Origin: Thermodesulfovibrio yellowstonii DSM 11347
Lineage (GTDB): Bacteria > Nitrospirota > Thermodesulfovibrionia > Thermodesulfovibrionales > Thermodesulfovibrionaceae
DNA: 64,000 nt
Direction: 5' to 3'
NCBI RefSeq assembly: GCF_000020985.1
Contig: NC_011296.1
Location: 434,001-498,000, forward strand
In this document: positions 1 to 8,686 of the stretch, in pieces
Layout: every line of letters begins with the position of its first letter
Numbering within the stretch: position 1 is the first letter of the stretch
Notes under the pieces: model-generated
What the model saw: only the letters and a program-made list of their open reading frames with translations
The model's database searches: none
Told to the model about the DNA's origin: nothing
Position numbers and translations under genes: made by a program

Positions 1-1
1 T

Positions 2-841
2 CTTAGCGAAGAAGAAGAAATATTCAAGGCTTTGAAAACAGGCTTAAGGGACTATGTAGAGAAAAATGGCTTTAGCAGAGTATGTCTTGGCTTAAGCGGA
101 GGAATTGACTCTTCCTTTGTTGCTTTGGTTGCAACCGATGCATTGGGAAGTGATAGAGTTACAGGAGTTTTCATGCCTTCAAGATATACTTCAAGGGAAA
201 GTAAAGAAGATGTTTATGAACTTGTAAAAAATCTCGGGATTGAGCTTATAGAGATTTCCATAGATGAGATTTTTGAGGAGTATCTCAGAAGGCTTGCGGA
301 TACTTTTAAAGGCTTGCCAGAAGATACAACTGAAGAGAATATTCAAAGCAGAATTCGCGGAAACATTCTTATGGCGATTTCAAACAAATTCGGCTGGCTT
401 GTAATTACAACAGGAAATAAATCAGAGATGGCAGTTGGCTATGCCACATTGTATGGTGACATGGCTGGTGGATTTGCAGTTATAAAAGATGTTTATAAAA
501 CACAGGTTTACAGAGTGGCAAAATGGGCATCACGGGATAGAATTCCAGAAAGAATATTTAAAAAACCACCGTCAGCAGAGCTAAGACCTGGACAGACTGA
601 TCAGGATACTTTACCACCCTATGAGATTCTTGATGAGATACTAAAAAGGCATATTGAAAAATGTATGAGTGAAGAAGAAATAGTGGAACAAGGATTTGAC
701 AGAGACACTGTGAGAAAAGTTTTAAGGATGGTTAAGAAAGCTGAATTTAAGCGTAGACAGTCACCTCCTGGAATAAAAATATCTCCTGTCTCCCTTGGCA
801 AAGATTGGAGATTTCCGATTACGAATAGATTTGGAGAATGA
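2..841 (+). CDS. nadE: NAD+ synthetase, C-terminal part (cut by window edge)
   Basis: Makes NAD+ from deamido-NAD+, ATP and ammonia or glutamine in the cytoplasm. The visible 280 residues hold the PP-loop ATP-binding motif LSGGIDSS near the start, and the STGNKSE-like signature appears as [19 protein letters not shown]. The frame stays open to the left edge, with a run of Glu codons and then [13 protein letters not shown]. That linker is typical of the boundary between the amidase and synthetase domains of glutamine-dependent NadE, so the gene very likely continues upstream. The TTG at 32 is an internal Leu codon, not the start. The stop TGA (839-841) lies 1 nt before the ATG of the next gene, so the restriction-modification genes are attached directly to its end. 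Confidence 0.9.
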   Translation, partial: LSEEEEIFKALKTGLRDYVEKNGFSRVCLGLSGGIDSSFVALVATDALGSDRVTGVFMPSRYTSRESKEDVYELVKNLGIELIEISIDEIFEEYLRRLADTFKGLPEDTTEENIQSRIRGNILMAISNKFGWLVITTGNKSEMAVGYATLYGDMAGGFAVIKDVYKTQVYRVAKWASRDRIPERIFKKPPSAELRPGQTDQDTLPPYEILDEILKRHIEKCMSEEEIVEQGFDRDTVRKVLRMVKKAEFKRRQSPPGIKISPVSLGKDWRFPITNRFGE

Positions 842-846
842 GATGG
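833..846 (+). repeat. 14-bp direct repeat at nadE / first methyltransferase junction (copy 1)
   Basis: GGAGAATGAGATGG covers the last codons of nadE, the ribosome binding site and the start codon of the first methyltransferase. The identical 14-mer recurs at 3235-3248, at the start of the second methyltransferase. The two copies bracket the first methyltransferase-endonuclease pair. Recombination between them would remove that pair and leave nadE joined cleanly to the second methyltransferase. Seen directly; the recombination role is inferred. Confidence 0.8.
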
Positions 847-2459
847 AAAGTTATAAACAGCAAGTTTTGGATATTATAGAACAGAATATAAAATTAATCA
901 CTCCAAAAGAAGCCGCCCGATGGGCTACAGAATATCTTAAGAAAAATATTACTGTTTCAAATATAGCATATTTAATTCAATACGGAAGGCTCAAAAACTA
1001 TGGAAGCAATGGAAATCCTCTCATAGATAAAGATGAATTAAAAGACTATTATGACTCCTTCAGAAACGAACTTTATCAAAAAAGTTCAATTTTTAAGGAT
1101 ATAAATTGGCATTTGTCTTTCAGTGAGTATAAAGAATCTGAAAGAACAAAACATGTTCACAGATTACATCCCTATAAGGGTAAATTCATTCCTCAGTTAG
1201 TGGAATATTTTCTTGATTCTCACACAGATGAGTTTAAAAAAGAAGTTTATTTCAAAAAAGATGATATTGTTTTAGACCCTTTTTGTGGGAGTGGAACAAC
1301 GCTTGTTCAAGCAAATGAATTAGGAATTCATGCTGTTGGAATTGATGTTTCTTACTTTAATTCACTCATTAGCAACATAAAAATAAAAAAGCATGAAATT
1401 TCAAAAATATACAATGAAATAAAAAGATTGACTGATGAAATTGAAGATTTTAATAAGAATAGTAAAGTATCATCTTTTGAAAATGAACTAAACGAAGAAC
1501 TTTCAAAATTTAACAACAAATATTTTCCATTTTCAGATTTTAAAATAGCAATTAGAAATAAAGAGATTGACGAGAACAAATACGCAAATGAAAGATTAAA
1601 AGATTTTCTTCCACTTTACTACAAATTAGTTAATAAATACAGTATAAAACTCAAACAGGATAGGGAAGATGCATTCATTGATAAGTGGTTTCTATCTACT
1701 GTAAGAGATGAAATAGAGTTTATGAAAGAGAAAGTTTTAGAAATAAATGATAAAGATGTTAAAAATGTAATCATGATAATTTTGAGTAGAACTGTTCGTT
1801 CCTGTAGAGCCACAACTCATTCAGATTTAGCAACTTTAAAAGAGCCTGTATTTGAACCCTATTATTGTAAAAAACATGGTAAGATTTGTAAGCCTATTTT
1901 TTCAATTATAAACTGGTGGAAAACATATACAGTAGATACCATTAAAAGATTGAGAGAGTTTGAAAAAATAAGAACCGATACTTTTCAGATATGTTTAACA
2001 GGAGATAGTAAAGCAATTGATATATTTGAACAAATTAAGAACATTAATCCTGATTTTGCTAACATACTAATAAATAAAAAATTCAGAGGTATATTTTCAA
2101 GCCCTCCCTATGTGGGATTGATTGATTACCATGAACAGCATGCATATGCCTATGAGATGTTCGGTTTTGAAAGAAGAGACGAATTGGAAATAGGACCTCT
2201 TTATAAGGGACAAGGAGAGGAAGCTAAAATGTCTTATATTAAAGGAATTGCTGATGTTTTAAAAAATTGCAAAAGATTTCTTCAAAAAAATTACGATATT
2301 TTCCTTGTTGCAAACGATAAATTTAATCTCTATCCCAAAATTGCTGAATTAGCAGGGATGCGAATAGTTGAAGAATTTAAAAGACCTGTTCTTAACAGGG
2401 TGGAAAAAAACAGAGAAACTCTATATTCAGAGTCAATTTTTCATTTAAAGGAAAAATAA
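843..2459 (+). CDS. Site-specific DNA methyltransferase (N4/N6 amino type), first R-M module
   Basis: A 538-residue protein from ATG 843, which has a GGAG ribosome site 6 nt upstream. A longer TTG reading from 795 would lie inside nadE and is not favoured. Residues about 15-65 resemble a MerR/excisionase-type helix-turn-helix (PKEAARWATEYL, then a small winged segment). The SAM-binding motif DPFCGSGTT is at about 145, and the catalytic SPPY is at 420-423, after an unusually long spacer of about 270 residues. SPPY rather than DPPY points to N4-cytosine methylation (family knowledge). It is followed after 2 nt by its likely partner endonuclease. Target site inferred as GGNCC only through that partner. 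Confidence 0.85.
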   Translation: MESYKQQVLDIIEQNIKLITPKEAARWATEYLKKNITVSNIAYLIQYGRLKNYGSNGNPLIDKDELKDYYDSFRNELYQKSSIFKDINWHLSFSEYKESERTKHVHRLHPYKGKFIPQLVEYFLDSHTDEFKKEVYFKKDDIVLDPFCGSGTTLVQANELGIHAVGIDVSYFNSLISNIKIKKHEISKIYNEIKRLTDEIEDFNKNSKVSSFENELNEELSKFNNKYFPFSDFKIAIRNKEIDENKYANERLKDFLPLYYKLVNKYSIKLKQDREDAFIDKWFLSTVRDEIEFMKEKVLEINDKDVKNVIMIILSRTVRSCRATTHSDLATLKEPVFEPYYCKKHGKICKPIFSIINWWKTYTVDTIKRLREFEKIRTDTFQICLTGDSKAIDIFEQIKNINPDFANILINKKFRGIFSSPPYVGLIDYHEQHAYAYEMFGFERRDELEIGPLYKGQGEEAKMSYIKGIADVLKNCKRFLQKNYDIFLVANDKFNLYPKIAELAGMRIVEEFKRPVLNRVEKNRETLYSESIFHLKEK

Positions 2460-2461
2460 AT

Positions 2462-3235
2462 ATGGAAATAGGTAGTGATATAAATGAAACAATTGAAAAA
2501 GTAATAATCAACAGTTTAAGAAAAAAATTTCAATCTTATAATCCAGAAACCTCTCATATGCCTTTCCATTACAGACTGCTTGGAAAAGACAGGATGACTT
2601 TATTTTCTTTCATCCAATCTTTAAATACCACTTTTGGCACATCAATTTTTGAACCAGTTGCAGAGACTTTAGCCAAGTTAAAACATAAACAAGCAAAAAG
2701 AAGGTATGTATTAGGCAATAAAATAAGCAAGGAAGCTCAAAAAGAAATCCAAAATATAATAAATGAATTAACAATTGGAAAAAATCCAGATAAAAAAGAA
2801 GAAATTGAGCGAATTAGAAGAGTCTGTCAAGAAGGAGAAATTGTCAAACTAAAAACAACGTTGGTTGATTTCTGTGTCATAAGCTATGACGATAATATTC
2901 ATCTTTTTGATATTAAAACTGCAAAACCAAATATTGGTGAATTTAAGAGTTATAAAAGAACTCTTCTTGAGTGGCTCGCTATCTTTTTCTACGAAAATCC
3001 TGAGGCAAAGGTCAATTCATATATAGCAATTCCATATAATCCCTATGAACCCAAACCCTATGAGCGTTGGACACTGAAAGGAATGCTTGATTTAGAAAAT
3101 GAGTTGATGGTTGCAGATGAATTCTGGAACTTTCTTGGTGGTGAAGGGGCTTATGAGGAAGTTTTAAATTGTTTTGAAAGGGCTGGAATAAAGTTAAGAC
3201 CAGAGATACATGAATATTTTGCAAAATTTAAGTAG
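2462..3235 (+). CDS. Type II restriction endonuclease, TdeIII-like
   Basis: 257 residues, 2 nt after the methyltransferase stop, so co-translated. The N-terminal text around FHYRLLGKDRMTLFSFIQSL and TTFGTSIFEPVA matches my memory of the TdeIII family, whose characterised members cut GGNCC. A PD-(D/E)xK-type nuclease core is visible as VDFCVIS with Asp136, then FDIKTAKPN with Asp150-x-Lys152. It protects the cell by cutting DNA not modified by its partner. The family call is by recognition, not by search; the GGNCC specificity is an inference. The gene ends in TTAAGTAGGAG, an end shared with the second endonuclease of this cluster. Confidence 0.72.
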   Translation: MEIGSDINETIEKVIINSLRKKFQSYNPETSHMPFHYRLLGKDRMTLFSFIQSLNTTFGTSIFEPVAETLAKLKHKQAKRRYVLGNKISKEAQKEIQNIINELTIGKNPDKKEEIERIRRVCQEGEIVKLKTTLVDFCVISYDDNIHLFDIKTAKPNIGEFKSYKRTLLEWLAIFFYENPEAKVNSYIAIPYNPYEPKPYERWTLKGMLDLENELMVADEFWNFLGGEGAYEEVLNCFERAGIKLRPEIHEYFAKFK

Positions 3236-3248
3236 GAGAATGAGATGG
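3235..3248 (+). repeat. 14-bp direct repeat at start of second methyltransferase (copy 2)
   Basis: Second exact copy of GGAGAATGAGATGG (first at 833-846). It overlaps the stop of the TdeIII-like endonuclease and supplies the ribosome binding site and ATG of the second methyltransferase. Confidence 0.8.
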
Positions 3249-4096
3249 GAACCTATCATAAACTGATAATTGGTGATGCTACCAGCATGAAAGAGATTGA
3301 AGATGAATCCGTTCATTTAATGATTACCTCTCCACCATACTTTAATGCTCCTTTTGATTATAAGGGACTGTTTAAAAGTTATGAGGCTTATTTTGAAATG
3401 ATTCAAAAAGTTGCAGAAGAAACATACAGAGTTTTAAAGAAAGGCAGAGTAGCAGTTATAAATATTGATGACATGTTGATAGATGGTGAAAAATTTACAA
3501 TTGTTGCTGATGTGACAAAGATTTTTCAGTCTGCAGGCTTTAAATATAGAGACAGAATCATCTGGAAAAAACCAGATGGCTACCTACGAATAAGCAGACG
3601 AAGTGGGGTGCTTCTTCAGAATCCTTATCCTATGTATTTTTATCCTGATAACCTTCTTGAAAGTATACTCATATTTCAGAAAGGCAAATTTAATTATAGT
3701 TCAGTGCCGAAGGATTTAAAGGAAGAGTCAAAAATTGATAAAAAAGAATTTTTAGAGAATAAATGGTATTCAACATTATGGGAGATGGTTAATGTTTTAC
3801 CCAATTCTTCTTTGGAAAAGGATATAGCAGCATTTCCAGAGGAGTTACCTTATAGGATTATTAAACTGTTTTCTTATATAGGAGAAACAGTGTTGGATCC
3901 CTTCGCAGGTTCGGGAACAACAATGAAAGTAGCAAGAAAACTTGGTAGAAATAGTATAGGTATTGAAATAAATAAATCTTTGTTATCTGTGATAAAGAAA
4001 AAGCTTGGTTTTGAGGGACAACTTTCGCTGGGTGAACACGGGGATAGATTGGAAATTATAATTAGAGAGGAAGAAAAAGTTGAATATTTTTGCTGA
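3245..4096 (+). CDS. Beta-class DNA methyltransferase, second R-M module
   Basis: 283 residues. The catalytic motif TSPPY comes first (residues 28-32, after GDATSMKEIEDESVHLMI). A variable, presumed target-recognition region follows, and the SAM-binding motif DPFAGSGTT comes last (about 218-226), then SIGIEI. This order defines the beta class, as in many N4-cytosine or N6-adenine enzymes; SPPY favours N4-cytosine. It has its own strong ribosome site (GGAG, 6 nt before ATG). Its 3' end overlaps the next gene by 17 nt, tying the two together as one modification-restriction unit. The specificity cannot be read from the sequence. Confidence 0.88.
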   Translation: MGTYHKLIIGDATSMKEIEDESVHLMITSPPYFNAPFDYKGLFKSYEAYFEMIQKVAEETYRVLKKGRVAVINIDDMLIDGEKFTIVADVTKIFQSAGFKYRDRIIWKKPDGYLRISRRSGVLLQNPYPMYFYPDNLLESILIFQKGKFNYSSVPKDLKEESKIDKKEFLENKWYSTLWEMVNVLPNSSLEKDIAAFPEELPYRIIKLFSYIGETVLDPFAGSGTTMKVARKLGRNSIGIEINKSLLSVIKKKLGFEGQLSLGEHGDRLEIIIREEEKVEYFC

Positions 4097-5147
4097 AATA
4101 GAAGGGATACAATATACTCCTTTTGCATGTCGTACTTTAAAGGAATATAACCTCTCAAATTTAGAGGATGCTTTCAAGAAAAATGCTACTTTTATTTTAA
4201 ATTTTGATAAAAATAATAAGTTCGCGCTAAGCTGGTGGGTATCACCAAAAAGAACCAGATCATATCCTTATGCAAGAGTTTATGATTCATTGGCTTTTCA
4301 GGGCAAAAGAGTAACTGTAATCCCTGTTCTAAAGGATGAGGGTAAGGATGGAGATCGTGATTTTATTCAATGGGACACAATTTCTTTAATGAGTTTGTTG
4401 GGTGTTTATGTAATCATATCCTATTACAAAGAAGCACAGAAAAATTTAAAATTTGAAAATAAAATTACCAATCAAAAGTTTGATTTTGAACACATAAAGC
4501 AAGAATTAAGAGCGATTTCCTCTTATCAATCTGATGCTCTACACTGGAATATTTCTCAAATTGAAAAAATAAAAGAGATTACAGAAAAGGCTTTAAACAG
4601 TTACAGAAAAATTTCTAAAAAACTCAAAGTTGAATTACACTCTGATGAAGAGATAGAAAGAAGAATCAAAGAAGTTCTCACTGAAAAAAATTCATTTATC
4701 AATTATTCAAGAGATTTAGCGGAAAAAGCTCAAATTAGAGAAAGCAGAACCATTCAGCCTAAAGAAAGAGTAAATGGACAAAAAGTTCAAATAACAATAA
4801 AAAACTATCTTGGGGGATATTACTTTTTCACATGTGATGAAGTTATTATTCAAAATGACATAATTTATCTTATAGAGTGCAAGCATAGTAAAAGGTCAAT
4901 ATTACCATCAAAGGCAGATATAAAAGATGGGCTTCTCAAGATGATACTTTATACAAATCTTAAAAATTTGAAGATAAATGATAGAAAATTTCAACATTGT
5001 GCAATTTTGAAACTAACAACTTCTCAAAGTTTTGATAGTGATAGAGTCAAAAAATTGGATTTTTTAGGGAAGATTCAAATAGAAAGCAAACAAAACAATT
5101 TTTCAGTAACAATAAATAATCTGGATTTGGAAAGTCTTATTAAGTAG
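4080..5147 (+). CDS. Probable restriction endonuclease, PD-(D/E)xK type, second R-M module
   Basis: 355 residues from a TTG start that overlaps the methyltransferase end by 17 nt. AGAGAGG about 9 nt upstream supports the TTG, and no later in-frame start is as well placed. I do not recognise the family with certainty. The N-terminal half (SWWVSPKRTRSYPYARVYD, then RDFIQWD) looks like a conserved binding domain. A middle helical stretch follows. A nuclease-like core near the C-terminus has Asp253 and then YLIECKHSK with Glu266-x-Lys268. Its place directly after a beta-class methyltransferase, and this core, make it the likely cutting partner. Target site unknown. Confidence 0.65.
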   Translation: MNIFAEIEGIQYTPFACRTLKEYNLSNLEDAFKKNATFILNFDKNNKFALSWWVSPKRTRSYPYARVYDSLAFQGKRVTVIPVLKDEGKDGDRDFIQWDTISLMSLLGVYVIISYYKEAQKNLKFENKITNQKFDFEHIKQELRAISSYQSDALHWNISQIEKIKEITEKALNSYRKISKKLKVELHSDEEIERRIKEVLTEKNSFINYSRDLAEKAQIRESRTIQPKERVNGQKVQITIKNYLGGYYFFTCDEVIIQNDIIYLIECKHSKRSILPSKADIKDGLLKMILYTNLKNLKINDRKFQHCAILKLTTSQSFDSDRVKKLDFLGKIQIESKQNNFSVTINNLDLESLIK

Positions 5148-5156
5148 GAGGTCAAA

Positions 5157-5423
5157 GTGAAAAGATTTTTTACTATTTTTTTAGTTGTTTTATTTTTCTC
5201 AGCTCTTGTTTTTATTGATAATTCCTTTTCCCAGCCTCAAACACAACCTCAAGTTCAGGCAAGTAAAGACAAAGTTCTTCAGTATGCAAAACCTAAAAAA
5301 CCTGTTAAAATAAAGCTTCATAGGGATAAAAAGGGAGAATACAGTTGGGATATTACGGGCGAAAACGCTGATGAGATTATTAGGGCTGACAAACGTCTAA
5401 GACAGCTTCTTAAGGAGGAGTAA
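5157..5423 (+). CDS. Small exported protein of unknown function
   Basis: 88 residues from GTG, with a strong GGAGG ribosome site 5 nt upstream that overlaps the end of the preceding endonuclease. Residues 1-25 are a signal peptide (basic MKRF, hydrophobic core, then NSFSQ). There is no Cys, so it is not a lipoprotein. The mature part is short, Gln-rich at first (PQTQPQVQ), then very basic and charged (KPKKPVKIKLHRDKKGEYSW), ending in a helical acidic/basic tail. It sits tightly before rsmI, so it is probably part of the original chromosomal operon rather than the R-M cassettes. No function recognised. Confidence 0.6.
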   Translation: MKRFFTIFLVVLFFSALVFIDNSFSQPQTQPQVQASKDKVLQYAKPKKPVKIKLHRDKKGEYSWDITGENADEIIRADKRLRQLLKEE

Positions 5424-6254
5424 GTGCCAAAGGGCAGACTTTATATTGTTTCAACGCCAATTGGAAATCTTGAAGATATAACATTGAGGGCACTGGATAC
5501 TTTAAAAAAAGTTGACTACATTGCCTGCGAAGATACTGAACATAGCCTCAAACTTCTCAACTACTACGAAATTAAAAAGCCTCTTATAAGTTACTGGTCT
5601 GAAAAAGAAAAGGTTCGGGCTGAGGAGATAATTCAAAAAATTAAAGCTGGTCACAATGTAGCCTTGATAACTGATGCGGGAACACCTGGAATATCAGACC
5701 CTGGAGCAGTTATTATATCAAGAGCAATTGAAGAAGACATAGAGATAATTCCTGTGCCAGGACCAACAGCCTTGATTGCTGCTTTAAGTATTTCAGGACT
5801 TAACACAGAAGAATTTACATTCATAGGTTTTCTTCCTGTAAAACAAACACAAAGAAGAAAGAAACTTCTTGAGCTTAGTTCTGAAAGAAGAACCCTTGTT
5901 TTTTATGAAGCTCCTCACAGGATACTCCAGAGTCTGGATGATATGCTTGAAGTATTTGGAGACAGAAGAATATGTGTAGCAAGGGAACTCACCAAAATGT
6001 TTGAGGAAGTACAGAGAGGAAGACTTTCTGAGGTATTAGAAAGACTTGAGGAGTCAAAAATAGCGGGTGAGTATGTTATAGTGATTGAGGGTGCTTTAGA
6101 AAAAGATAGAAGTATTGAGGAGGCTTTGAAAGAAGTCAGAGAACTAATGAAAAAAGGAAAAGGTAGAAAAGAAGCTGTTAAAATAGTATCAGAGTTATAC
6201 GGTTTAAGTAAAAAAGAGCTTTACGAGGAAAGCTTAAAAAAGGATGAAATATAA
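5424..6254 (+). CDS. rsmI: 16S rRNA (cytidine-1402-2'-O)-methyltransferase
   Basis: 276 residues. RsmI 2'-O-methylates C1402 in the decoding centre of 16S rRNA with SAM. The family signature is clear: LYIVSTPIGNLEDITLRAL at the N-terminus, CEDTEHS, TDAGTPGISDPG (Asp84 onward), VPGPTALIAAL, then TFIGFLP. The tetrapyrrole-methylase fold fills residues 1-220, with a helical tail after it. The start is GTG directly after the previous stop, with AAGGAGG upstream. Its stop overlaps the next ATG (TAATG), so translation is coupled to the dehydrogenase gene. Confidence 0.95.
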   Translation: MPKGRLYIVSTPIGNLEDITLRALDTLKKVDYIACEDTEHSLKLLNYYEIKKPLISYWSEKEKVRAEEIIQKIKAGHNVALITDAGTPGISDPGAVIISRAIEEDIEIIPVPGPTALIAALSISGLNTEEFTFIGFLPVKQTQRRKKLLELSSERRTLVFYEAPHRILQSLDDMLEVFGDRRICVARELTKMFEEVQRGRLSEVLERLEESKIAGEYVIVIEGALEKDRSIEEALKEVRELMKKGKGRKEAVKIVSELYGLSKKELYEESLKKDEI

Positions 6255-7261
6255 TGAAAACAGCTTACTTAGTAAGCCCAAATAAAATAGAGATAGTTGA
6301 AAAACCGTTATCAATCTTAAAAGAAGGAGAAGTTTTAGTCCGAGTAAAAGCTGCACTTACTTGTGGAACAGATTTAAAAGCCTATTTGAGAGGACATCCT
6401 TTAATACCCATGCCAGGACCTTTTGGACACGAGTTTTCAGGAATTATTGAGAAAGTAGGAGATGCTGTAAACGGTTTCAAGGCAGGAGATGCGGTTATGC
6501 TTGTTCACACAGCACCGTGTGGAGAATGTTCTTACTGTAAGCATGGACTTTTTAATTTATGTGAGATTCTCACAAAAGACATGATGCTTGGAGCTTTTTC
6601 AGAATATATGGTGGTAAAGAAAAGAGTTGTTGAGATTAACATGTTTCACAAGCCTGAAGAGATATCCTTTGAAGAAGCAGCTTTTCTTGAACCTCTTTCA
6701 TGTATAGTTCATGGAGTAAAGGCTCTTTCACCTTTAAAGAAAGATAAAGTTCTTGTAATTGGAACAGGTCCTGTAGGGCTACTTTTCCTTCAGGTTTTAA
6801 AAAGCATGAGTGTTAGTGTAGCAGTTATGGGAAGGAATAAAAATAAGCTTAGTTTAGCTGAAAGCTTAGGTGCTGATAGAATTTATTATTCTGGAGAAGA
6901 ACCTCTGGATTTTACAGATGGTTTTGGTTATGACAGAGTTGTTGAATGCACAGGACAGAAGGAAATTTGGCTACGCTCCATTGATTATGTTAGAAAAGGT
7001 GGCACTGTTCTGCTATTCGGTGGACTTAAAACAGGCACTGAGGTTTGCTATGATGCCGGAAGAATTCATTATGATGAAATAACACTCAAAGGGGCTTTTC
7101 ATTATAATCCTCAGGATGTTTGTGAAGCCTATGAATTGATTAAATCAAAAAAATTGAAACTAAAAGAGCTCATCTCAGGTAAAATATCTCTTTCAGAGAT
7201 TTCTACAGCTTTTGAAAAACTATCAAGAGGAGAGGGTGTTAAATATCTAATTGAGCCATGA
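6254..7261 (+). CDS. Zinc-dependent MDR alcohol/polyol dehydrogenase
   Basis: 335 residues of the medium-chain dehydrogenase family. Catalytic zinc ligands appear as Cys37 (LTCGTDLKAY) and His59-Glu60 (GPFGHEFSG). The structural-zinc lobe has four cysteines, C89, C92, C95 and C103. The NAD(P)-binding Rossmann motif is GTGPVGLL at about residue 170. It resembles threonine/sorbitol/galactitol-type dehydrogenases, but the substrate cannot be set. It overlaps rsmI by 1 nt and the fumarase alpha gene by 4 nt (ATGA), so all are one operon. Housekeeping carbon metabolism is the likely role. Confidence 0.85.
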   Translation: MKTAYLVSPNKIEIVEKPLSILKEGEVLVRVKAALTCGTDLKAYLRGHPLIPMPGPFGHEFSGIIEKVGDAVNGFKAGDAVMLVHTAPCGECSYCKHGLFNLCEILTKDMMLGAFSEYMVVKKRVVEINMFHKPEEISFEEAAFLEPLSCIVHGVKALSPLKKDKVLVIGTGPVGLLFLQVLKSMSVSVAVMGRNKNKLSLAESLGADRIYYSGEEPLDFTDGFGYDRVVECTGQKEIWLRSIDYVRKGGTVLLFGGLKTGTEVCYDAGRIHYDEITLKGAFHYNPQDVCEAYELIKSKKLKLKELISGKISLSEISTAFEKLSRGEGVKYLIEP

Positions 7262-8100
7262 GAAAGATAAAAAAAGAAGACATTGTAAACACAGTAAAGA
7301 AACTTTACATGGATGCGGTTATTTCTCTTCCAGAGGATGTCTCTAAGTGTTTGTTAGAAACTTATGAAAAAGAAGAAGGATTGGCTAAGGAAATCCTGAA
7401 TCAACTTATTGAAAATCAAAAAATTGCTCTGCAAGATAGAGTTCCACTTTGTCAGGATACTGGAATAGCGGTGCTTTTTGTTGAATGGGGTTTAGAGGCG
7501 ATATACGAAGATGGTGACCTAATGGAAGCTTTTAATGAAGGTATCCGGCTTGCTGTAAAAGAAGGGTATCTTAGAGCAAGCGTTGTTGATGACCCTGTTT
7601 TTGAAAGGAAAAATACAAAGGATAACACTCCATGCATTATTCATTTTGAGCCTGTCATGGGCGATAGAGTAAAAATAACTCTTGCTCCAAAAGGTGCTGG
7701 AAGTGAAAACATGTCTGCCCTGAGAATGCTTAAACCTGCACAGGGATTAAAGGGCGTGAAAGATTTTATCATTGAAACAGTTAAAAATGCAGGAGGCAAT
7801 CCCTGCCCACCAATTATTGTTGGAGTAGGAATTGGAGGCAACTTTGAAAAGTGCGCAATCTTGGCAAAAAAGGCTCTATTAAGAAAGGTGGGAGAGTCAA
7901 ACAGAAATCCTGCCTATGCACAGCTTGAAAAAAAACTTCTTGAGGAGATAAATGCACTAAACATAGGTCCTATGGGCATAGGAGGTAAGATTACAGCCTT
8001 AGCTGTTCATATTGAGTATGCTCCATGCCACATTGCATCTCTTCCTGTAGCAGTAAACATACAGTGTCACTCTGCAAGGCATAAGGAGGCAGAGATATGA
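7258..8100 (+). CDS. Class I fumarate hydratase, alpha subunit
   Basis: 280 residues. Class I fumarases (or the related L-tartrate dehydratases) use an oxygen-sensitive [4Fe-4S] cluster to interconvert fumarate and malate. The alpha part carries the cluster cysteines: Cys65 in PLCQDTG, Cys199 in NFEKCAILAKKALL, and a third near the C-terminus (QCHSARH). GVGIGGN is also present. The beta part follows as a separate gene with a 4-nt overlap, the split arrangement common in archaea and anaerobic bacteria. Fumarase is more likely than tartrate dehydratase because there is no tartrate gene nearby. Confidence 0.9.
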   Translation: MRKIKKEDIVNTVKKLYMDAVISLPEDVSKCLLETYEKEEGLAKEILNQLIENQKIALQDRVPLCQDTGIAVLFVEWGLEAIYEDGDLMEAFNEGIRLAVKEGYLRASVVDDPVFERKNTKDNTPCIIHFEPVMGDRVKITLAPKGAGSENMSALRMLKPAQGLKGVKDFIIETVKNAGGNPCPPIIVGVGIGGNFEKCAILAKKALLRKVGESNRNPAYAQLEKKLLEEINALNIGPMGIGGKITALAVHIEYAPCHIASLPVAVNIQCHSARHKEAEI

Positions 8101-8648
8101 GCAGGCTAAAAACTGAAGGCATAAAGATAAAAATTGAAACACCCCTTACAGATGAAGTAATTGAGCAATTAAAAGCAGGTGACTTGGTTCTGATAAACGG
8201 ATATGTGTATACAGCAAGAGATGCTGCACATAAAAGGCTCGTAGAGTTGATAAATAATAATACACCTCTACCCTTTGACTTAAAAGGACAGATTATCTAC
8301 TATGTGGGACCAACACCTGCACCTCCAGGAAAAGCAATAGGCTCAGCAGGACCTACCACATCATCAAGAATGGATAGTTACACTCCGCTTCTGCTCTCAT
8401 TAGGAATTAAAGGAATGATTGGCAAAGGTCAACGAAGTGAAGAAGTTGTAAAAGCAATCAAGAAATACAAAGCTGTTTATTTTCTTGCCACAGGAGGAGC
8501 TGGAGCACTTCTTAGCAGACACATAGTTTCAGCAGAGGAAATAGCCTTTCCTGAACTGGGGACAGAGTCTATAAAAAAGTTACTTTTAAAGGACTTTCCT
8601 GCAATTGTAGCGATAGATTGTCATGGAGGAAATATTTTCAGGGAATAA
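8097..8648 (+). CDS. Class I fumarate hydratase, beta subunit
   Basis: 183 residues, translationally coupled to the alpha subunit (ATGA overlap). Conserved beta-subunit text is present: LINGYVYTARDAAHKRL, then YVGPTPAPPGKAIGSAGPTTSSRMD with the substrate-binding TTSSRMDSYTP, FLATGGAGALL, and DCHGGNIF at the end. The length fits the stand-alone C-terminal domain. It pairs with the alpha protein to form the active hydratase in the cytoplasm. This is the last gene of the plus-strand operon, which converges on the next, minus-strand gene 38 nt away. Confidence 0.92.
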   Translation: MSRLKTEGIKIKIETPLTDEVIEQLKAGDLVLINGYVYTARDAAHKRLVELINNNTPLPFDLKGQIIYYVGPTPAPPGKAIGSAGPTTSSRMDSYTPLLLSLGIKGMIGKGQRSEEVVKAIKKYKAVYFLATGGAGALLSRHIVSAEEIAFPELGTESIKKLLLKDFPAIVAIDCHGGNIFRE

Positions 8649-8686
8649 GATTAAATCATATTTCCTGTTATTCTATCCTTTTTCTG

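Noticed and set aside
795-842. Upstream TTG extension of the first methyltransferase
   Set aside because: It lies wholly inside nadE, and ATG 843 has a proper GGAG site.
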